Counted from the first letter of the stretch, positions 16,596 to 26,669 are shown. The stretch is 64,000 bases of DNA from Maribacter ulvicola (GCF_900155985.1 NZ_FTMA01000001.1:1612001-1676000); one strand, 5' to 3'. Notes: generated by a model from the sequence alone, not told the origin. Program-made: numbers and translations.

Positions 16596-19223
16596 TTAAT
16601 CTTCTAATTGCTCAATAAGGTTGGCTACCAATGCTGTCCAACCGGTTTGGTGCGATGCTCCTAAACCACGACCGTTTTCTCCATGAAAATATTCGTAGAA
16701 TAATACCAAGTCCTTAAAATTAGGGTCTTGGTAATATTTTTCGTAGTTCTTATTGATGGCTCTATTGCCTTTTTCATCTTTCTCGAACATGTGAATTAGG
16801 CGTTTACTCAACTCGTCGCTCACTTGTTTTAGATTAAGTAGTTTTGAGCTTCCCGTTGGGTATTCAAAAAGAAAATCATTACCATCGTACCATTGGTATT
16901 CTCGTAGTGCCTGTATGAATAAATAGTTCATAGGCATCCAAATAGGTCCACGCCAGTTAGAATTACCACCAAATAAAGAAACGGTAGATTCTGCAGGTTC
17001 ATAATCAATGGAATAATCAATACCGTCAATATGAATCTGATATGCTTTTTCATGCACTTTTGATAAGGATCGAATACCATAATCACTCAGAAATTCGTCC
17101 TCGTCTAAAAGAGCAGTAACCAATTTTTGCATGCGGTCTTTTGGCACCAAAGACAATAATAGATCGCCATCTGCTTCAAATTGTTGGATCACCTCGTATT
17201 TCAAATTATCTCTACGGTATTTTTTAAACCAAAGAACACTGGCCTTGAATTTTGGAAACTTATGTAGTACACTTTTCTTAATGGTCAATACGGCTGCCAA
17301 TGATAACATACCGGCAATGGATCGTACTTTAATAGTAGTAGATTCGCCATTAGGTAATGTCAAGCGATCATAGAAAAAGCCTTCGACATCGTCCCAAGTG
17401 TTGGCTTTATCGGTATCCATTTTGTTCAGTGCTTCTGCTATGAATATAAAATGACCGAAATACTTCGTTGCCATATCTTCATAAGAATCGTCATGTTCGG
17501 CGATACGTAAACTTATTTCTAGCATATTAAGGCTGTACATCGCCATCCAAGCGGTACCATCAACTTGGTCTAAAGAACCACCACCTGGTACACCATGACT
17601 ACGGTCAAAAACTCCGATATTATCCAAGCCTAAGAATCCGCCTTGAAAAACATTGTTGTCATTTCTGTCCAAACGGTTCACCCACCAGTTGAAATTCAAA
17701 TTCAATTTATTGAACATTCGTTTTAAGAACTTAATATCTGGTAGGCCGGTTATCTTTTTGTCCGTTCCATAAATTTGCAAAGTTGCCCATGCCTGAACTG
17801 GCGGATTCACATCACTAAAATTCCATTCGTAGGCAGGTATTTGTCCGTTAGGCGCCATGTACCATTCTTTGGTAAAAAGCAAAAGTTGGTCTTTGGCAAA
17901 TTCGGGATCAATAGAGGCGAAAGATGCACAATGAAAAGCAGAATCCCAAGCGGCATACCAAGGATATTCCCATGCATCTGGCATGGATAAAATATCGTGA
18001 TTGCGCAATGTTTTCCATTGGCTATTGCGCCCATTTAATCTTTCTTTTGGTGGGGGAGAAGTTTTGTAATCTCCTTCTAACCATTTTTCAACTTCATAAT
18101 TGTAGTATTGCTTCGTCCAAAGTAAACCTGCAAAGGCTTGTTTTAAAATAGCCTTTCTGTCATCGGTAGCTTTTGGGGCTATTTCGTTATAAAACTGGGC
18201 ACATTCTTCTTGTCGCGCTTTAAAAATGGCATCAAAATCGGAGAAAGGGGTCTCAAGGGTTTCTTCGGTCAAACGAAGTTGGAAAGTTTTAGATTCGCCA
18301 CCACCAATAATTTCTTGGTATAGCGGCGCAAATTTGGTACCCGAATTATTCTTCGTCGCCAACTCAAAATCATTGTTACAAATCGCATTATTGAACAGAT
18401 CTTTTTTAAACGGATGGTCATTCTTTTCCTGATATACCGTTTCTCTATTGGTTTCGTTTTCGGTAAAGAATAAGTGTGCCGTTTTTTGAAAATAGAGATT
18501 ATAATTGCCCACATAAGGGTGATCAATATGTACGAACGGATTGTCCTTGGTTCCTTTTTGAGTGATGACCGGTTTTTTAGAAATCTTTTTAAAAGACCAA
18601 TTATTACGCATCACCATTTGTGGTAACAAAGTAATAGGTGCCGCTTGGCTGTTCCTATTGGTGATGGTGATTTTTATAAGAATATCGGTCTCATTTCCTT
18701 TTGCATATTCGGTACTGACATCAAAATAGGTGTTGTCATCAAAAATACCGGTATCTAATAACTCGTATTCCAACTCTTTCCGATTCCGTTTTTGATTCTC
18801 GGCTATGAGTTCATTGTACGGATATGGTTTCTGAGAATATTTGTACAAGTACTTCATGTACGAGTGCGACGGTGTGTTTTCTAAATAGTAATACAGCTCT
18901 TTTACATCTTCACCATGATTACCTTGCGGACCTGTTAAGCCAAAAAGCCGCTCCTTAATTATAGGGTCTTTACTGTTCCATAAACCAATGCTGAAACACA
19001 TATTGCAATAACGATCACTGATACCTGCTAGACCATCTTCTCCCCAACGAAAAGCGCGACTTCTAGCATGGTCATGCGGAAAATAGTTCCAAGCATCGCC
19101 ACCGGCACTATAATCTTCACGTACCGTTCCCCATTGACGTTCACTTAAATATGGACCCCATTTTAGCCAATCTTTTTCTTCTTTTTGTTGTTGGGCTAAA
19201 CGGATTTTTTCAGGGTTTTTCAT
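16596..19223 (-). CDS. GH63-like (MGH1-like) glucosidase, paralog 2
   Basis: 875 residues, with no signal peptide, so cytoplasmic. It shares all landmark motifs with the gene at 10324: GPYLSERQWGTVREDYS near residue 25, WEYPWYAAWD, FLGLDNIGVFDR (about 529), GGNSNWRGPIWMPMNYL (about 748) and GASHQTGWTALVAN. The two differ widely elsewhere, for example in the 190-290 beta-sandwich region and the KPYRKD versus SPPPKERLN loop, so this is an old duplication. It is convergent with the epimerase gene and has no clear terminator in the 10-base gap. The substrate is unknown; different sugars for the two copies are likely. Confidence 0.85.
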   Translation of the reverse strand: MKNPEKIRLAQQQKEEKDWLKWGPYLSERQWGTVREDYSAGGDAWNYFPHDHARSRAFRWGEDGLAGISDRYCNMCFSIGLWNSKDPIIKERLFGLTGPQGNHGEDVKELYYYLENTPSHSYMKYLYKYSQKPYPYNELIAENQKRNRKELEYELLDTGIFDDNTYFDVSTEYAKGNETDILIKITITNRNSQAAPITLLPQMVMRNNWSFKKISKKPVITQKGTKDNPFVHIDHPYVGNYNLYFQKTAHLFFTENETNRETVYQEKNDHPFKKDLFNNAICNNDFELATKNNSGTKFAPLYQEIIGGGESKTFQLRLTEETLETPFSDFDAIFKARQEECAQFYNEIAPKATDDRKAILKQAFAGLLWTKQYYNYEVEKWLEGDYKTSPPPKERLNGRNSQWKTLRNHDILSMPDAWEYPWYAAWDSAFHCASFASIDPEFAKDQLLLFTKEWYMAPNGQIPAYEWNFSDVNPPVQAWATLQIYGTDKKITGLPDIKFLKRMFNKLNLNFNWWVNRLDRNDNNVFQGGFLGLDNIGVFDRSHGVPGGGSLDQVDGTAWMAMYSLNMLEISLRIAEHDDSYEDMATKYFGHFIFIAEALNKMDTDKANTWDDVEGFFYDRLTLPNGESTTIKVRSIAGMLSLAAVLTIKKSVLHKFPKFKASVLWFKKYRRDNLKYEVIQQFEADGDLLLSLVPKDRMQKLVTALLDEDEFLSDYGIRSLSKVHEKAYQIHIDGIDYSIDYEPAESTVSLFGGNSNWRGPIWMPMNYLFIQALREYQWYDGNDFLFEYPTGSSKLLNLKQVSDELSKRLIHMFEKDEKGNRAINKNYEKYYQDPNFKDLVLFYEYFHGENGRGLGASHQTGWTALVANLIEQLED

Positions 19224-19310
19224 GGAATGTTTTTTATAGCTGTGTGCAAATTACCTTACGTTTTGTACTTATTTTTTAATTAAAAAAAAGCGTTAGTAGT
19301 TACGGAAACA

Positions 19311-19787
19311 TCAGTTTTGTAGTATTTGTTTCCACTTGTCAGATTCAGCAAATTCTTTAATAGTAAAGTTTCGTTTTGCTAATAAATCTGTCATATACTT
19401 CTTTAAGAATAAGCTATCCGCAATTTTTCCTAAAAAGCCTAATGGAAATTGGTAATCAAAATAGTCTGTCATCAACGTGCCATTTGGTTGATTTTCAAAA
19501 TGATGTTCATGTTTAAAACTTTTAAAAGCACCTTTTATCATTTCGTCAGAAAAGTAATTAGGGTGTTCAAATTCTGTAATTTTAGTTGTGAGATTTTGAT
19601 TAATACCAAAATGTCTAGCTCGCCAAGTAACCCATTCGTTTAATCCAATGAGTCCGTTTGTAACACCAGCTATAGCTTTTTCATCGGTTTATTCTGTAGA
19701 AATTTTATGAAGGTCGATACTTCGTGATAAGTCAAATACTACTTCCTTTTTTGCATTTATTTCCGTTTTAAGTACAATCCTTGGCAT
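19311..19787 (-). pseudogene. SRPBCC ligand-binding protein with in-frame nonsense codon
   Basis: The frame from the ATG at 19787 (MPRIVLKTEINAKKEVVFDL) to the stop at 19311 would encode 158 residues of a START/Bet v1-like (SRPBCC) polyketide-cyclase-type protein. Codon 33 (bases 19691-19689) is TAA where the family has Gln after HKISTE; one C-to-T change of CAA explains it. The rest stays in frame, with TDEKAIAGVTNGLIGLNEWV and the C-terminal FPLGFLGKIAD segment intact. The ATG inside the second half (19541) would give only half a fold. Start is 12 bases past the ftsE stop, so it is probably cotranscribed with ftsE. Confidence 0.75.
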
Positions 19788-19799
19788 GAGTAATTATAT

Positions 19800-20483
19800 T
19801 TAAACCGCCCTCTGCACCACCTCAAACACCTTATTGGCATCGCACTTAATGGTTTTTGATGGGAATTTTAAAATCAACGCATAATCGTGTGTGGCCATCA
19901 AAATGGTTCTACCAGATTTGTTGATTTCCTGTAAAACCTTCATGACTTCTACGCTGGTTTGTGGATCAAGGTTTCCGGTAGGCTCATCGGCAATAATTAG
20001 TTCTGGGTCATTTAATAATGCTCTTGCAATGGCAATACGTTGTTGTTCTCCGCCAGAAAGTTCGTGAGGAAATTTAAAACCTTTGGTTTTCATGCCTACT
20101 TTTTCAAGAACATTAGAAACTTGAGCATTCATTTTTGCCTTATCCGTCCAACCAGTTGCCTTTAAAACAAAGAACATATTCTGGTTGATGTTACGGTCTG
20201 GCAGTAGTTTAAAATCTTGGAAAACAATACCCAATTTTCTGCGTAAAAACGGAATGTCTTTTTCCTTTAAGGTTTTTAAATCGAATTCAACCACATGACC
20301 TTCACCTTTTTGCAATGGTAAATCGCCATATAGTGTTTTCATAAAGCTACTTTTACCGCTACCGGTCTTACCAATGAGGTATACAAATTCCCCTTTGGCA
20401 ATTTGTAAACTCACTTCGCTCAATACCAGGCTCTCTTTTTGAAAAATAGCCGCATCCTTAAGTTCTAAAACAATCTCTTCCAT
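19800..20483 (-). CDS. ftsE: Cell-division ABC ATPase FtsE
   Basis: A 227-residue ATPase that with FtsX controls peptidoglycan hydrolases at the division site. Visible motifs are Walker A GKTGSGKSS near residue 36, the FtsE-like stretch LRRKLGIVFQDFKLLPDRN, the signature LSGGEQQR near 142, Walker B LIIADEPTGNLD and the switch His (ATHD). No ftsX is adjacent; in this phylum the two genes are often apart. LolD-type ATPases are similar, but the FQDFKLLPDRN segment favours FtsE. It is divergent from the TPR gene. Confidence 0.85.
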   Translation of the reverse strand: MEEIVLELKDAAIFQKESLVLSEVSLQIAKGEFVYLIGKTGSGKSSFMKTLYGDLPLQKGEGHVVEFDLKTLKEKDIPFLRRKLGIVFQDFKLLPDRNINQNMFFVLKATGWTDKAKMNAQVSNVLEKVGMKTKGFKFPHELSGGEQQRIAIARALLNDPELIIADEPTGNLDPQTSVEVMKVLQEINKSGRTILMATHDYALILKFPSKTIKCDANKVFEVVQRAV

Positions 20484-20590
20484 AACGCAAATGTTGTTAT
20501 AAAAGTAATAAGTTCCTTTTGATATTTGTGAACCCTTTTCAAAATCTTTTCTTTTGTGTGGGTATTATACATACTTAGGTACAATTTTTG

Positions 20591-20612
20591 CCGTTATCAC
20601 ATGTGATAACGG
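20591..20612. promoter_or_regulatory. 22-bp perfect palindrome upstream of the TPR gene
   Basis: Two 11-base arms (left arm CCGTTATCACA) meet without a loop, ending 25 bases before the ATG at 20638. It sits where the transcription start or early leader would be. No loop and no T tail follow, so an operator is more likely than a terminator. The regulator is unknown. Confidence 0.5.
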
Positions 20613-20637
20613 TAATTCTAAATAGTAACAGAACACT

Positions 20638-23600
20638 ATGCTTAAAAAATTCACCGCTTTTATTCCTATGGTATTCGGTTTGGTCGCTTTGACCAATGCC
20701 CAAGAGACGAAAATCTATACCCACGAACAGAAAGCATTTCAAGACGCCCTAGCGCTTTACAACAACGAACAATACCGAGCGGCACAGACCATTTTTGAAA
20801 AGGTCAAAGTGTCTGCCAAAGACGAGGAAACCGCTGCAAATAGTGCTTACTATGCTGCCAATGCGGCAGTACGCCTAAACCAGACGGGTGCAGACCGATT
20901 GATGGAAGATTTTGTGGAAAAATATCCTACTTCTACCAAACGTAATTCTGCCTTTGCAGATGTGGCAGAGTATTATTTTCAGACCGGGAAATATCCGTAC
21001 GCTTTAAAATGGTACAATAAGGTAGATCAGCGTTCCCTTTCTCGTGACGAGATGGATAAGTTCAACTTCAATTATGGCTACTCTTTATTCTCATCACGCA
21101 AAACGAAAGAGGCTGAAAAATACTTGGAAAAAGTTGCCAATTCACCGGTGTACGGTTCTCAGGCAAAATATTATTTAGGCTATATTTCATATCAACAAGA
21201 TGATTATGAAACGGCTAATCAGCGTTTTGATCAAATTACGGATCAAGATGTTTTGGAAGAGAAGCTAAGCTATTATCAGGCAGATATGAATTTTAAGCTT
21301 GGTAAATTCCAAGAAGCAATTGCCCTGGCAAAAAAACAACTGCCAAAATCTGACCGTCGTGAAGTATCGGAACTGAATAAGATAATCGGCGAGAGCTATT
21401 TCAATCTAAAACAATACGAAAATGCAATTCCGTATTTAACGGAATACAAGGGTAAAGGTGGTAAATGGAGCAATACCGATTATTACTATTTAGGGTATGC
21501 CTATTACAAGGGCGGCGATTATGCCAATGCCATTGCGCAGTTCAATAAAATTATTGGTGGTACCAATAGCGTGGCACAAAATGCATACTACCATTTGGCA
21601 GAATGTTATTTGAAGTTGGATAAAAAGCAGGAGGCTTTAAATGCCTTTCGTAATGCCTCGCAAATGGATTACAGTGCCAAAATTCAAAAAGATGCATTCC
21701 TAAATTATGCGCGTTTAAGTTATGAAGTGGGTAATGCCTATGAGCCGGTTCCGCAGGTAATTACCAATTACTTAAAGACCTATCCTAAAGATGAGCACCA
21801 AGAAGAGATGCAGACGTTGTTGGTAGATTCATACATCACTTCAAAAAACTTTGAAGGTGCCATGAAGTTACTGGAAGAGAATAAAAATTACGCCAGTAAA
21901 TCCGTATATCAAAAAGTAGCCTATTATAGAGGTATCGAACTTTTTATGGAGGGCGATTATAATGCAGCTTCAGAGAATTTCGCGAAATCGTTAAGTAGTG
22001 CCGAGGATATGCTTTTTAAAGCTCGTGCAGATTATTGGAAAGCAGAATCCGATTATCTATCCAATCGTTTTGATGATGCCGTTGCAGGGTATACGGCGTT
22101 CAAGAATAATTCATCCGCAAAAAATACAGAAATGTATGCTGATGTGGATTATAACCTGGCATATGGTTACTTTAAACAAAAAAAATATACAGATGCCATT
22201 ACCTACTTCAATGCATTCACAGCTAACGGAAATACAGCGGTTGAAAAGTTACATGATGGTTATTTGAGATTAGGCGATAGCTACTATGCAACTAGTAAAT
22301 ATTGGCCGGCAATAGAAACCTATAATAAAGCATTAGCTTTAACTGGACCAGAAAAGGATTACGCCTTTTACCAAAAAGCCATGAGTTATGGTTATGTGGA
22401 TAGAAGTGCAAGCAAAATTGAAAACCTAGAGGAATTTGTAAGCCAATACCCAAGATCAAGTTTTAAAGATGATGCCTTATTTGAATTAGGGAATACGTAT
22501 GTTTCTCAAGGTCAAGAAAGCAAAGGTCTAGAAGCTTATGATCGTTTGATCAGTGAGTATAGAGGTAGTTCTTTGGTACCGCAAGCTTTAATGAGACAGG
22601 GTCTGGTAAATTATAATGCCGCAAGAAACGAAGCTGCTTTGGTGAAGTTTAAAACCGTAGTTCGCGATTTTCCAAAAACGCAAGAAGCCATACAAGCGGT
22701 TGCTACGGCAAAATTAGTTTATGTAGATATGGGGCAGGTAAACGAATATGCCGAGTGGGTACGTACGCTCGATTTTGTTGAGGTAACCGATTCAGAATTG
22801 GATAATGCCACTTTTGATGCCGCACAAAAGCAGAATTTAGAAGGTAATGTAGATGCCGCTATCAAAGGATACAAAAATTATGTGCAGCAATTCCCAACAG
22901 GCTTACATGCCGTAGATGCCAACTTTAGCTTAGCACAATTGTACTTTGGAAAAGGGGATAAGGAAGCTGCTTTACCTTATTACAAGTATGTAGCCGATAG
23001 AAGCACGAGCGAATATGCAGAACAGGCATTAACACGTGTTTGTGAGGTGTATATTTCTAAGGATGACTACCAAATTGCCTTGCCATATTTATTGAAATTA
23101 GAAAATCAGGCAAATATTCAGCAGAACAGGACTTTTGCACGTTCTAATTTGATGAAAGGGTATTACAAGCAAAAGAACTACCCCAAGACCTTGGAATATG
23201 CAGACAAAGTATTGTCTACTTCAAATATTGACAATAGAATTAAGAGTGATGCGCATATTATGATCGCAAGATCGGCTATTGCTACCAATGACGAAGCAAA
23301 AGCAAAATCTGCCTATGCTGAAGTATTGAAAATTGCATCTGGGGCAACAGCGGCAGAAGCTTTGTATTACAATGCTTATTTTGAGAATAAAGACGGATTG
23401 TATGAGAACTCTAATATTGCGGTTCAGAAATTAGCGAAAGACTATGCTGCATATAAAGAATGGGGCGGTAAAGGTTTGGTGCTTATGGCTAAAAACTACT
23501 ATGCTTTAAATGATGCCTACCAGGCAACCTATATTTTGGAAAGCGTAATAACAAACTTTACGCAATACCCTGAAATTGTTGCCGAGGCAAGAGCAGAGCT

Positions 23601-23655
23601 GGCCATTATAAAATCTAAAGAGGCGAAAAGTAACTCATCGGTAGATCCTAATTAA
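20638..23655 (+). CDS. Large exported tetratricopeptide-repeat protein
   Basis: 1005 residues with a signal peptide (FGLVALTNAQ) and TPR/Sel1-like helical repeats along the whole length; typical repeat cores are YYLGYISYQQDDYETANQRF and YYLGYAYYKGGDYANAIAQF. It is a periplasmic or outer-membrane scaffold of the type that resembles YbgF/BamD-like repeat proteins, and no enzyme domain is seen. It is followed 30 bases later by an outer-membrane barrel gene, suggesting one transcript and possibly one complex. A perfect palindrome precedes the start. Confidence 0.85.
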   Translation: MLKKFTAFIPMVFGLVALTNAQETKIYTHEQKAFQDALALYNNEQYRAAQTIFEKVKVSAKDEETAANSAYYAANAAVRLNQTGADRLMEDFVEKYPTSTKRNSAFADVAEYYFQTGKYPYALKWYNKVDQRSLSRDEMDKFNFNYGYSLFSSRKTKEAEKYLEKVANSPVYGSQAKYYLGYISYQQDDYETANQRFDQITDQDVLEEKLSYYQADMNFKLGKFQEAIALAKKQLPKSDRREVSELNKIIGESYFNLKQYENAIPYLTEYKGKGGKWSNTDYYYLGYAYYKGGDYANAIAQFNKIIGGTNSVAQNAYYHLAECYLKLDKKQEALNAFRNASQMDYSAKIQKDAFLNYARLSYEVGNAYEPVPQVITNYLKTYPKDEHQEEMQTLLVDSYITSKNFEGAMKLLEENKNYASKSVYQKVAYYRGIELFMEGDYNAASENFAKSLSSAEDMLFKARADYWKAESDYLSNRFDDAVAGYTAFKNNSSAKNTEMYADVDYNLAYGYFKQKKYTDAITYFNAFTANGNTAVEKLHDGYLRLGDSYYATSKYWPAIETYNKALALTGPEKDYAFYQKAMSYGYVDRSASKIENLEEFVSQYPRSSFKDDALFELGNTYVSQGQESKGLEAYDRLISEYRGSSLVPQALMRQGLVNYNAARNEAALVKFKTVVRDFPKTQEAIQAVATAKLVYVDMGQVNEYAEWVRTLDFVEVTDSELDNATFDAAQKQNLEGNVDAAIKGYKNYVQQFPTGLHAVDANFSLAQLYFGKGDKEAALPYYKYVADRSTSEYAEQALTRVCEVYISKDDYQIALPYLLKLENQANIQQNRTFARSNLMKGYYKQKNYPKTLEYADKVLSTSNIDNRIKSDAHIMIARSAIATNDEAKAKSAYAEVLKIASGATAAEALYYNAYFENKDGLYENSNIAVQKLAKDYAAYKEWGGKGLVLMAKNYYALNDAYQATYILESVITNFTQYPEIVAEARAELAIIKSKEAKSNSSVDPN

Positions 23656-23685
23656 AAAATCACGTACACCAGAAAAAGAACACTT

Positions 23686-25440
23686 ATGTACAACAAACAT
23701 ATATTTACGCTTATATTTTTAACGTTTGGCTTTCAAATTGTTTCTGCTCAAGAAGAAGAGGAGAAAGACTTGGGTACGGAAACCGTAACAGTAACCAAGG
23801 CCTATACGCCAACCGTTTCAGATGCTTTCAAAATTAAATCGGTTCCCAATATGAACGATTCTATTGAACTGCAGAAAAAACCAATTAACTATAGCATTTT
23901 TTCTGTACCCGTAGCATCAACCTTTACGCCTTCTAAAGGAACGGCATCTAAAGTAGAGCGCTTACCGCCACCTGTATTGTATAATTCTTATGCTTCTTTG
24001 GGTGCGGGGCTATATGGTAATGTATTGGGAGAATTTTACACGAGTAGATCCCTCAATAGAGATGAGAATTTTGATGTTGGGTTTAACCATTTATCCTCTC
24101 GGGGGGGTATAGATGGGGTAGAGCTGAACGATACTTTTTATGATACCAGGTTAGATGCTTCTTACGCCAAGCGTGATCGCGATTTAGATTGGGGCGCGGC
24201 AATTGGACTTCAACATCAATTATATAATTGGTACGGAATTGAACCAGGAGTATTTAGTGCAACTGTGCTTGATGGTATTGACGAACGTCAAAATTATTAT
24301 ATGGGCGAAGTTAATGGGCACATTAATATGGAAGATTCTTTCTTTAAAAGAGCCGATTTAAAATACCGTAGATTTTTTGATGCCGTAAGTTCAGGGGAAA
24401 ATAGAGCTATTTTGAATACAGGTTTTGAGTTTCCGCTAAATGAAGAGGTGTTTAATGCTAATGTAAATGTGGATTATGTTGGAGGTACCTTTGAGAATGC
24501 CGATTTGAATAGTAGTACCAATGATGCCGGAATTTCTTATGGGAATTTACAAGTTGGCGTTACCCCGTCTTTATCTATGCTACGTGATGATTTTTCATTG
24601 AATTTGGGCGTGAATTTGGTATACGGAATGGATTTGGAGAATAGTGAAAGTAACTTTTATATCTATCCTGCCGTAACAGCATCATACAGATTATTGGATG
24701 AAACGGTAATTGCTTATGGTGGAGTAACGGGGGAGCTGAAACAAAATTCATACTATGATTTTGTTGAGGGGAATCCGTATGTATCTCCAACATTGAATAT
24801 TGCGCCAACAGATAGTCAGTACAATGCCTATGTGGGTTTTAAAGGTCAGTTGTTGCCTAATTTGAGTTATAATGTAAAAGGGTCTTATTCCGCTGAGAAC
24901 AATAGACCGTTGTATACGTTAAACCCTAGAAACGATTTCAGGTCAGATGATAAAGGGTATTATTATGGTAATTCGTTCGGCTTGTTCTATGATGATATAA
25001 AGACCTTGGGAATTTTTGGGGAGTTGAATGTAGATGTAAACCGTAATTTTACAGCGGGTGTAAATGTTGAGGTGTATGATTACAATACAGAAACAGGAAA
25101 CCCAGCATGGAATCTTCCTAACTTAAAAGCATCGTTGTTCATGGATTATCAGATTGGAGAGAAATGGTATGCAGGTGCTAACCTGTTCTATGTGGGCGAG
25201 AGAGAAGATTATTCCACTTCGGTGGTATTGGATACTGCGCCAAGCGATTTTCCTGCAACGCTAATTACCTTAGATGGTTATTTTGATGCCAATGCACATG
25301 TTGGTTATCGTTATACGGATCAGTGGTCTTTCTTTATTAAAGGAGCAAACCTTTCTAATAACGAGTACCAGCGTTGGTCTAATTTCCAAGTTCAGGGAAT
25401 TCAGATTTTGGGAGGAGCAACCTATAAGTTCGACTTCTAG
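23686..25440 (+). CDS. Outer-membrane beta-barrel protein, TonB-receptor-like
   Basis: 584 residues with a signal peptide (FGFQIVSAQ), an acidic start and many alternating amphipathic strands (SYASLGAGLYGNVLGEF, DVGFNHLSSRG), ending in an aromatic-rich strand ATYKFDF, as outer-membrane barrels do. The early segment VTVTKAYTPTVSDAFKI resembles TonB-dependent receptor-like proteins of flavobacteria, but no full plug domain or TonB box is recognisable and it is short for a receptor. It is likely the barrel partner of the TPR protein upstream. The substrate is unknown. Confidence 0.75.
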   Translation: MYNKHIFTLIFLTFGFQIVSAQEEEEKDLGTETVTVTKAYTPTVSDAFKIKSVPNMNDSIELQKKPINYSIFSVPVASTFTPSKGTASKVERLPPPVLYNSYASLGAGLYGNVLGEFYTSRSLNRDENFDVGFNHLSSRGGIDGVELNDTFYDTRLDASYAKRDRDLDWGAAIGLQHQLYNWYGIEPGVFSATVLDGIDERQNYYMGEVNGHINMEDSFFKRADLKYRRFFDAVSSGENRAILNTGFEFPLNEEVFNANVNVDYVGGTFENADLNSSTNDAGISYGNLQVGVTPSLSMLRDDFSLNLGVNLVYGMDLENSESNFYIYPAVTASYRLLDETVIAYGGVTGELKQNSYYDFVEGNPYVSPTLNIAPTDSQYNAYVGFKGQLLPNLSYNVKGSYSAENNRPLYTLNPRNDFRSDDKGYYYGNSFGLFYDDIKTLGIFGELNVDVNRNFTAGVNVEVYDYNTETGNPAWNLPNLKASLFMDYQIGEKWYAGANLFYVGEREDYSTSVVLDTAPSDFPATLITLDGYFDANAHVGYRYTDQWSFFIKGANLSNNEYQRWSNFQVQGIQILGGATYKFDF

Positions 25441-25466
25441 AATTTTTAAACACATTTTAAAGAATA

Positions 25467-25500
25467 CAAAAGCCCCACTCATTTTTGAGTGGGGCTTTTG
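25467..25500 (+). terminator. Strong terminator after the TPR/barrel operon
   Basis: A perfect 15-bp stem (CAAAAGCCCCACTCA, complement at 25486-25500) with a 4-base loop. Confidence 0.9.
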
Positions 25501-25562
25501 TGTTTAATTCAATTCCTCCATTTTATAGGATTTCAGTATTTTAGAGATTCTGTACAAAGTCC

Positions 25563-26669
25563 ATGTTTACTAAAATACTTCATTTTGGAACTATAACTAC
25601 GCTGATGATTTGTGTGTGTTTTTATGGATTTGGACAAAATTTAGTGCTGAATCCAAGCTTTGAAAATTATAGGCAGTGTCCCGTTACTTTAGGCAATCTA
25701 GACAAAGATGTGATAGACTGGAATATGCCCACGTTGGGATCAACAGATTATTTCAATGGATGTAGCACGGTTATGGGGACTCCTGAAAATTTTAATGGAA
25801 AGCAATCCGCTAATTTCGGCGTAGGTTATGTGGGGTTTTACATGTATGCACCAAATGATTATCGTGAGTATATTCAGGGAGAATTAAGTACAACTTTACA
25901 GAAAGGAGAACACTACGTGGTTTCTTTTTATGTGAGTTTGGCTGAGCGGTCAGATTTTGCGATGAAGGAATTTGGCATCCGGTTTACGGAGTATCCTGTT
26001 GAGGTAAAGACAAGCAAAGTATTATCTGGATTGCACTTTTCTAAATTACTGGGCAATACATCTGCAGTACTAGAAATATCCTATTCCAACTATTATTCCG
26101 ATGAGATAAAATGGGTAAAGCTGACAACGGAGTTTGAAGCCACAGGCACAGAAAATTATATGATTATCGGCAACTTTAAAAACAATAAACGCACACAGAA
26201 GTATCAGACCAAAAGAAAAATTACCAAAGGTTCATACTACTATCTAGATATGGTTTCCGTACGTATTGTGAAATCTAAACTTCAAAATACTGCTGTCATA
26301 CAAAAAAAGGAATATGCCTTAGATAGCATTCATGTTTTTAAAAATGTCTACTTCAATACTAATAAGGCTGATATTAGAGGAAATCATCAGCAAGAAATGG
26401 AATTATTACTATCATATTTAACCATAAATCCGGCTATTGAAATCCAAATATTAGGGCATACAGATGATGTCGGTTCTAACCCTTTTAATCAAAAATTGTC
26501 TGAAAGACGAGCAAAAGAAGTGGTGAGGTATTTGACGAAAAATGGCATTCAAAAAAATAGAATTTCGTCACAAGGTTTTGGCAGTTCAAAACCTATAGCT
26601 ACTAATAACACAGAAGCCGGCAGATTTCTCAACCGGCGTGTAGAGTTTGTGTTGAGCAAACCAGACTAG
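25563..26669 (+). CDS. OmpA-family outer-membrane/peptidoglycan-binding protein
   Basis: 368 residues. A signal peptide (FYGFGQN) is followed by an N-terminal beta-rich domain (about 25-235) that begins NLVLNPSFENYRQCP, a pattern of carbohydrate-binding-like modules. The C-terminal OmpA domain (about 255-365) has the peptidoglycan-binding motif LGHTDDVGSNPFNQKLSERRA and the closing NRRVEFV. It anchors the envelope to the cell wall; the N-terminal domain has no known ligand. Its last bases overlap the convergent NIPSNAP gene by 4. Confidence 0.88.
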   Translation: MFTKILHFGTITTLMICVCFYGFGQNLVLNPSFENYRQCPVTLGNLDKDVIDWNMPTLGSTDYFNGCSTVMGTPENFNGKQSANFGVGYVGFYMYAPNDYREYIQGELSTTLQKGEHYVVSFYVSLAERSDFAMKEFGIRFTEYPVEVKTSKVLSGLHFSKLLGNTSAVLEISYSNYYSDEIKWVKLTTEFEATGTENYMIIGNFKNNKRTQKYQTKRKITKGSYYYLDMVSVRIVKSKLQNTAVIQKKEYALDSIHVFKNVYFNTNKADIRGNHQQEMELLLSYLTINPAIEIQILGHTDDVGSNPFNQKLSERRAKEVVRYLTKNGIQKNRISSQGFGSSKPIATNNTEAGRFLNRRVEFVLSKPD

